DNA from: Bacteroidales bacterium
Lineage (GTDB): Bacteria; Bacteroidota; Bacteroidia; Bacteroidales; UBA1715
Assembly: GCA_024409235.1 (NCBI GenBank)
Contig: JAKSUA010000027.1
Location: forward strand, 1-35,955
DNA: 35,955 bases
Direction of reading: 5' to 3'
In this document: positions 35,092 to 35,955 of the stretch, piece after piece
Numbering within the stretch: position 1 is the stretch's first letter
Layout: each line of letters starts with the position of its first letter
Notes under the pieces: model-generated
The model's input: only the letters and a program-made list of their open reading frames with translations
Databases searched by the model: none
What the model was told of the DNA's origin: nothing
Program-made: the position numbers and the translations under genes

Positions 35092-35955
35092 AAGCAACAT
35101 TACTTTTATGTTTTATAGCATCAAGCACAATTTTGTGTGCCCAAGAACTGTCTGACTTCTCTGCACGAAAACTTAAAAGAATGGGTTACAACTACTTATC
35201 TATCGGAGACACATATTCTGCAATAGATTGTTTTAAGGCATACTGCGACAAAAAACAAAAGCCGAAAATCACATACGAATTAGCAGAATGCTACAGAGCC
35301 ACAAGAAATTACATTCCTGCCGCAACTTACTACGACAAAACTTACCGTTTAGACAAGAACAATCTTGTTGCTCTTTATCACTACGGCGAAATGCTGAAAG
35401 TTTACGGATATTATGCCGACGCAAAAAAATATTTCGTCACTTTCAAACAATTATATAAAGGTGGCGAAGAAATTGATTACAAGCGATTGGTAACACAACA
35501 AATCATTGCCTGCGACTCTGCACAAGGAATCATTGATTCTGCACTTTCTGTAGAAATGAAAAGACTGAACTCTTCAATCAACAAACCATCAGTTGAAATG
35601 TCACCAGTTCTCATGAATGACTCCACATTATTATATGCACAAATGCGAGTTGACGCACCTATAGTATTTATTCCTGACGCAGAAAAAACAGAACTGCCAT
35701 ACAGACATTTCTACACTGCCGAGAAAAAAGGGAAAGACTGGCATTTCAAACAAGAATGGATGGAAGGAGAATTTAACCAAGATTATGTTCACTCATGTAA
35801 CGGTGCATTTTCTCCAGACAAAAAGAAGTTCTATTTTACACGATGCGAACAAGACTGGCAATACAAAACAAACTGCAAGATCTACGTCAGCAAACTTAAC
35901 AAAGACAAATGGTCCGAACGTGAACTTCTTACAGCACAAATCAATAAGAAAATGA
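35076..35955 (+). CDS. PorE-like TPR/beta-propeller (OmpA-family) T9SS protein, 5' part (3' end outside window)
   Basis: The reading frame is open from the ATG at 35076 to the window end, 293 codons. A signal peptide (MRKILKATLLLCFIASSTIL, then CAQ) is followed by TPR-like helices at about residues 28-130 (SDFSARKLKRMGYNYLSIGD, YSAIDCFKAY, ITYELAECYRATRNYIPAATYYDKTY, ALYHYGEMLKVYGYYADAKKYF). From about 165 there are WD40-like PD40 beta-propeller blades (SVEMSPVLMNDSTLLYAQ; SCNGAFSPDKKKFYFTRCE). This order, directly after a PorP gene, matches PorE-like TPR-propeller-OmpA proteins of T9SS. The OmpA part would lie outside the window. The start overlaps the PorP-like gene by 16 nt in another frame. 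Confidence 0.8.
   Translation, partial: MRKILKATLLLCFIASSTILCAQELSDFSARKLKRMGYNYLSIGDTYSAIDCFKAYCDKKQKPKITYELAECYRATRNYIPAATYYDKTYRLDKNNLVALYHYGEMLKVYGYYADAKKYFVTFKQLYKGGEEIDYKRLVTQQIIACDSAQGIIDSALSVEMKRLNSSINKPSVEMSPVLMNDSTLLYAQMRVDAPIVFIPDAEKTELPYRHFYTAEKKGKDWHFKQEWMEGEFNQDYVHSCNGAFSPDKKKFYFTRCEQDWQYKTNCKIYVSKLNKDKWSERELLTAQINKKM

Overview
The window is AT-rich chromosomal DNA of a Bacteroidota (Bacteroidales-like) bacterium. Four observations support this. There are type IX secretion (T9SS) substrates with type A and type B C-terminal sorting domains, and a PorP/SprF-like gene followed by a PorE-like TPR/OmpA-family gene. Several promoters match the Bacteroidota form TTTG-N19/20-TAnnTTTG, and starts lack Shine-Dalgarno sequences. 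There are many small exported lipoproteins with SC lipoboxes. No tRNA, rRNA or CRISPR array was seen. The species cannot be named from the sequence.

Layout. 1-355: 3' end of an IS5-family-like insertion sequence. 429-5955: four tightly coupled minus-strand genes for exported proteins: an endosialidase-chaperone-like surface protein, a T9SS-targeted lipase-like hydrolase, and two lipoproteins. 6226-6887: a second, broken copy of the same IS in direct orientation, so the four-gene block lies between two direct repeats. 6889-8897: a two-gene unit of a DNA-binding protein and a transmembrane Ser/Thr kinase. 9012-13961, plus strand: MATE efflux protein, YjbQ-family protein and an AddA/RecB-like helicase-nuclease. 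13958-17852, minus strand: lipoprotein, acyl-CoA thioesterase and long-chain acyl-CoA ligase.

18155-25241, plus strand: an apparent five-gene operon. It encodes a large GAF/receiver/PPDK-type ATP-binding protein with no phosphohistidine domain, a LuxR regulator with a dead receiver domain, a CrtI-like FAD oxidoreductase, a cupin and a lipoprotein. That lipoprotein is a paralogue of the one in the IS-flanked block. This operon is the best candidate for an uncharacterised system. 25245-29117, minus strand: Na+/solute symporter, a small membrane protein, DusB and a CvfB-like RNA-binding protein. 29153-35955: a 1611-residue PKD-repeat protein with a type B sorting domain, divergent from a PorP/SprF-like gene and a PorE-like gene cut by the window edge.

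How they fit together: the T9SS theme links the two ends. The lipase-like protein and the PKD protein carry signals for export and surface attachment by T9SS, and PorP/PorE-like proteins serve that apparatus. The middle holds housekeeping functions (DNA repair, fatty-acid activation, tRNA modification, transport) and two signalling units (HTH/kinase, PPDK/LuxR) whose inputs are unknown.
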